DNA of 64,000 nt from Bog-756 sp963741055 (lineage in GTDB: Bacteria; Actinomycetota; Acidimicrobiia; Acidimicrobiales; RAAP-2), in the NCBI GenBank assembly GCA_963741055.1, contig CAVUGU010000014.1, positions 1 to 64,000 of the forward strand. Reading direction: 5' to 3'. How positions within the stretch are numbered: the first letter of the stretch is position 1; every line of letters begins with the position of its first letter. The position numbers were made by a program, and so were the translations under genes. Below, piece after piece: positions 62,080 through 64,000 of this stretch. The notes beneath the pieces are model-generated. The model worked only from the letters and a program-made list of their open reading frames with translations, ran no database searches and was not told the origin of the DNA.

Positions 62080-62832
62080 GTGTCCGACAGCGCACCCCGT
62101 TCGCCGTTGACCGTCGGCGCCGGCATCGAAGGGACCGGGCGGATCCTGGTGGTCTCCGCGCACCCCGACGACGTCGACTTCGGCGCGGCGGGCTCGGTCG
62201 CGGTGTGGACCGACGCCGGCGTGGACGTCGCCTACTGCATCGTCACCGACGGCGACGCGGGCGGCTCGGACCTCACCATGCCGCGCGACGAGATGGCCAA
62301 GATCCGGCGCGAGGAGCAGCTGGCAGCCGCCGGCGAGGTCGGCGTCACCGACGTGACCTTCCTCGGTTTCCCCGACGGCCGCCTCACCTCCGACCTCGAG
62401 CTCAGGAAGGCGATCACCGCGGTCATCCGCAGGTTCCGTCCCGACCGGGTGGTCGCGCAGTCGCCGGAGCGCAACTGGGCGCGCATCTACGCGAGCCACC
62501 CCGACCACCTGGCCGCCGGCGAGGCCGCGGTCTGCGCGGTCTACCCCGACGCACGGAACCCCTTTGCGTTCCCCGAGCTCCTCGCCGAGGGGCTCGAGCC
62601 ACATGTGGTTCCCGAGATGTGGATCATGGCGACCGAGCGTGCGGACCGGGTCGTCGATGCGACCGGCACCTACCCGCGCAAGCTGGCGGCCCTTCGCAGC
62701 CACCGCAGCCAGGTCGGCGAGGGCGAGCACCTCGACGAGCTCCTCCGGGGCTGGATGGGTGGCACCGCCCTCGCAGCCGGCCTGCCGGAGGGTTCCCTGG
62801 CCGAGGCCTTCCACGTGGTGAACACCACGTGA
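62080..62832 (+). CDS. PIG-L family deacetylase
   Basis: A 250-residue zinc-dependent N-deacetylase of the LmbE/PIG-L fold. The zinc and catalytic motif AHPDDVDFG (about residue 29) and the distal SHPDHLAAGEA give the His/Asp ligands; TDGDAGGSD is the substrate loop. The family includes MshB and Mca of mycothiol metabolism and sugar deacetylases; this protein cannot be placed more exactly by eye. GTG 62080; the stop overlaps the next gene (GTGA). Confidence 0.85.
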   Translation: MSDSAPRSPLTVGAGIEGTGRILVVSAHPDDVDFGAAGSVAVWTDAGVDVAYCIVTDGDAGGSDLTMPRDEMAKIRREEQLAAAGEVGVTDVTFLGFPDGRLTSDLELRKAITAVIRRFRPDRVVAQSPERNWARIYASHPDHLAAGEAAVCAVYPDARNPFAFPELLAEGLEPHVVPEMWIMATERADRVVDATGTYPRKLAALRSHRSQVGEGEHLDELLRGWMGGTALAAGLPEGSLAEAFHVVNTT

Positions 62833-63545
62833 GCCACCGCTTCGTGGTGGTCCAGCACGTCGCGCACGAGGGCCCGGGGCTCCTCGGCGCGGTGTGGGAG
62901 GAGGCCGGGCTGGAGGTGGAGGTGGTGCGGGTCGACCTCGGCGCCCCGCTTCCCGCCCTCGGCTCGTTCGCCGGGCTGGTGGTGCTCGGAGGCCCGATGG
63001 GCGTGCACGACACCGACGCGTATCCCTGGCTGGCCCCCGAGCGCCAGTTGCTCGCGGCCTCGGTGGCCGAGAGGATCCCGGTGCTCGGGATCTGCCTCGG
63101 AGCCCAGCAGCTGGCGGCCGCGCTGGGCGCGGAGGTGACGACCGGCCCGGCCGAGGAGGTCGGCCCCGGTCGTGTCGAGCTCACCGCCGAGGGTCGCCGC
63201 GACCCGGTGCTCGGTCCCGAGTACGGTGGGCTTGCCGCGACCAGCATCCCCTGTGTGCACTGGCACCGCGACACGTTCGGCCTTCCGGAGGACGCAGTGC
63301 ATCTCGCGGCCACCCGCAACTTCCCGCACCAGGCATTCCGTTACGGCGAAACCGCCTACGGCCTCCAATTCCACGTCGAGGTGGACCGAGCGCTCGCGGC
63401 CGCGTGGCAACCGCTCATGCCCGAGGGGACCCCGCCGCTCGACCGGAGGTTCCTCGCCGAGGTCGACGTGGTCGGTCGGCGGGTGCTCGGTCGCTTCGCC
63501 GCGCTCGCACTGGCGACCGTCGCCGGCAGCGAGGCGGCTCGATGA
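62829..63545 (+). CDS. Class I glutamine amidotransferase-like protein
   Basis: A 238-residue single-domain GATase1 protein. The nucleophile elbow GICLGAQQLA carries the catalytic Cys (about residue 84); LQFHVEVD supplies His and Glu. VVLGGPMGVHD is the family GGPM block. Stand-alone proteins of this type resemble GMP-synthase-like amidotransferases and gamma-glutamyl hydrolases; no synthase partner is nearby. It overlaps both neighbours by 4 nt, so it is co-transcribed with the deacetylase and hemolysin III genes. Confidence 0.85.
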   Translation: MSHRFVVVQHVAHEGPGLLGAVWEEAGLEVEVVRVDLGAPLPALGSFAGLVVLGGPMGVHDTDAYPWLAPERQLLAASVAERIPVLGICLGAQQLAAALGAEVTTGPAEEVGPGRVELTAEGRRDPVLGPEYGGLAATSIPCVHWHRDTFGLPEDAVHLAATRNFPHQAFRYGETAYGLQFHVEVDRALAAAWQPLMPEGTPPLDRRFLAEVDVVGRRVLGRFAALALATVAGSEAAR

Positions 63546-64000
63546 GCGCCGGGTCGCCGGTGGTCACGCCCGACGCGCGCCGCGAGGCCGCCGAGGTCTC
63601 GTCGGAGCCGGTCAAGCCGGTACTGCGCGGGGTGATCCACCAGGTCGCCTTCTTCGTGTCGCTGGCGAGCGGGCTCGCGCTGATCCTCGTCGCGCCGACC
63701 ACCGGGTCGGCGTTGGTCATGGCGGTGTACGCGGTCTCGATCTCCAGTCTGTTCGGGACGAGCACCCTCTTCCACCGGCGCACCTGGGGTCCGGTGGGTC
63801 GTCGACGGATGCGCCGAGCGGACCACTCGGCCATCTTCTTGGCGATCGCCGGCACCTACACCGCGGTGGCCGGCATCGCCCTCGACGGTTGGGCGAGGAC
63901 GACCCTCCTCGCGATCGTCTGGGCCGGGGCGCTGCTCGGGATCGCGATCCGTCAGCTGTGGCTCGACGCCCCGAAGTGGGTGATCACGATTCCTTACGTG
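63542..64000 (+). CDS. Hemolysin III family (PAQR-like) membrane protein, truncated by the window end
   Basis: ATG 63542 overlaps the amidotransferase stop (ATGA), and the frame is open to the last base; 153 residues are visible. VLRGVIHQVAFFVSLASGLAL starts the first helix. SSLFGTSTLFHRRTWG with the metal-type His and RRADHSAIFLAIAGTYT are diagnostic of the hemolysin III/PAQR family. These seven-helix proteins have a putative metal-dependent hydrolase site; the bacterial role is unclear. Confidence 0.87.
   Translation, partial: MSAGSPVVTPDARREAAEVSSEPVKPVLRGVIHQVAFFVSLASGLALILVAPTTGSALVMAVYAVSISSLFGTSTLFHRRTWGPVGRRRMRRADHSAIFLAIAGTYTAVAGIALDGWARTTLLAIVWAGALLGIAIRQLWLDAPKWVITIPYV

Overview
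The window is high-GC bacterial DNA from an actinobacterium, most likely of the class Acidimicrobiia. The taxon is inferred from gene content: a WhiB1-type iron-sulfur regulator beside a PdtaS-like histidine kinase, a DUF3107 protein with two ArsA/Get3-like ATPases, the phosphomutase/DUF3090/SCO1664 trio, an F420-type beta subunit, and an actinobacterial-type ValRS. GTG starts, ATGA/GTGA start-stop overlaps and probable leaderless promoters (TANNNT followed 6-7 nt later by the start codon) are frequent. I saw no rRNA, tRNA, CRISPR array, prophage or insertion sequence.

Layout. 0.2-5.4 kb: a TetR-like regulator with its own operator, an alcohol dehydrogenase/CoA-transferase pair, a zinc-ribbon protein, an empty stretch of about 0.9 kb, and a GNAT enzyme. 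5.4-9.0 kb: cydD-cydC thiol exporter. 9.0-12.0 kb: DUF885 hydrolase and a membrane-anchored esterase. 12.1-17.1 kb: a branched-chain-amino-acid-type ABC importer (lipoprotein, LivH-LivM fusion, LivG, LivF). 17.1-21.2 kb: divergent valS and cysS. 21.2-28.0 kb: cold-shock protein, acyl-CoA dehydrogenase, low-molecular-weight phosphatase, DUF4395 protein with TetR regulator, glycosyltransferase, crotonase, GDP-mannose dehydratase. 28.0-36.0 kb: a complete System I cytochrome c maturation operon (ccdA-ccmA-B-C-D-E-F-G-H/I). 36.0-40.2 kb: an Fe-S block (quinone oxidoreductase, cysteine desulfurase and SufR-like sensor, divergent from mrp). 40.2-48.7 kb: CFA-type methyltransferase, dNTPase, DUF3107, two ArsA-like ATPases, O-methyltransferase, PHP phosphatase, PdtaS-like kinase. 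48.7-49.5 kb: repeat-rich spacer, then whiB1 with a Crp-type site. 49.6-58.6 kb: GDPD, etfB-etfA, the DUF3090 trio, an MMPL transporter, the F420-type protein, a peroxiredoxin. 58.6-64 kb: thiC, a DEAD-box helicase with a long leader, PIG-L deacetylase, glutamine amidotransferase and a truncated hemolysin III gene.

Several blocks concern redox and metal-centre biogenesis: CydDC, the Ccm pathway, the SufR/desulfurase/Mrp block, WhiB1 and ETF. Others concern acyl-CoA metabolism.

At least 17 single-base frameshifts interrupt otherwise well-preserved genes, including valS and cysS, which should be essential. Restoring one base at each site gives intact proteins of normal length. I read these as consensus or assembly errors rather than pseudogenes, and give the coordinates of each gene through the lesion.
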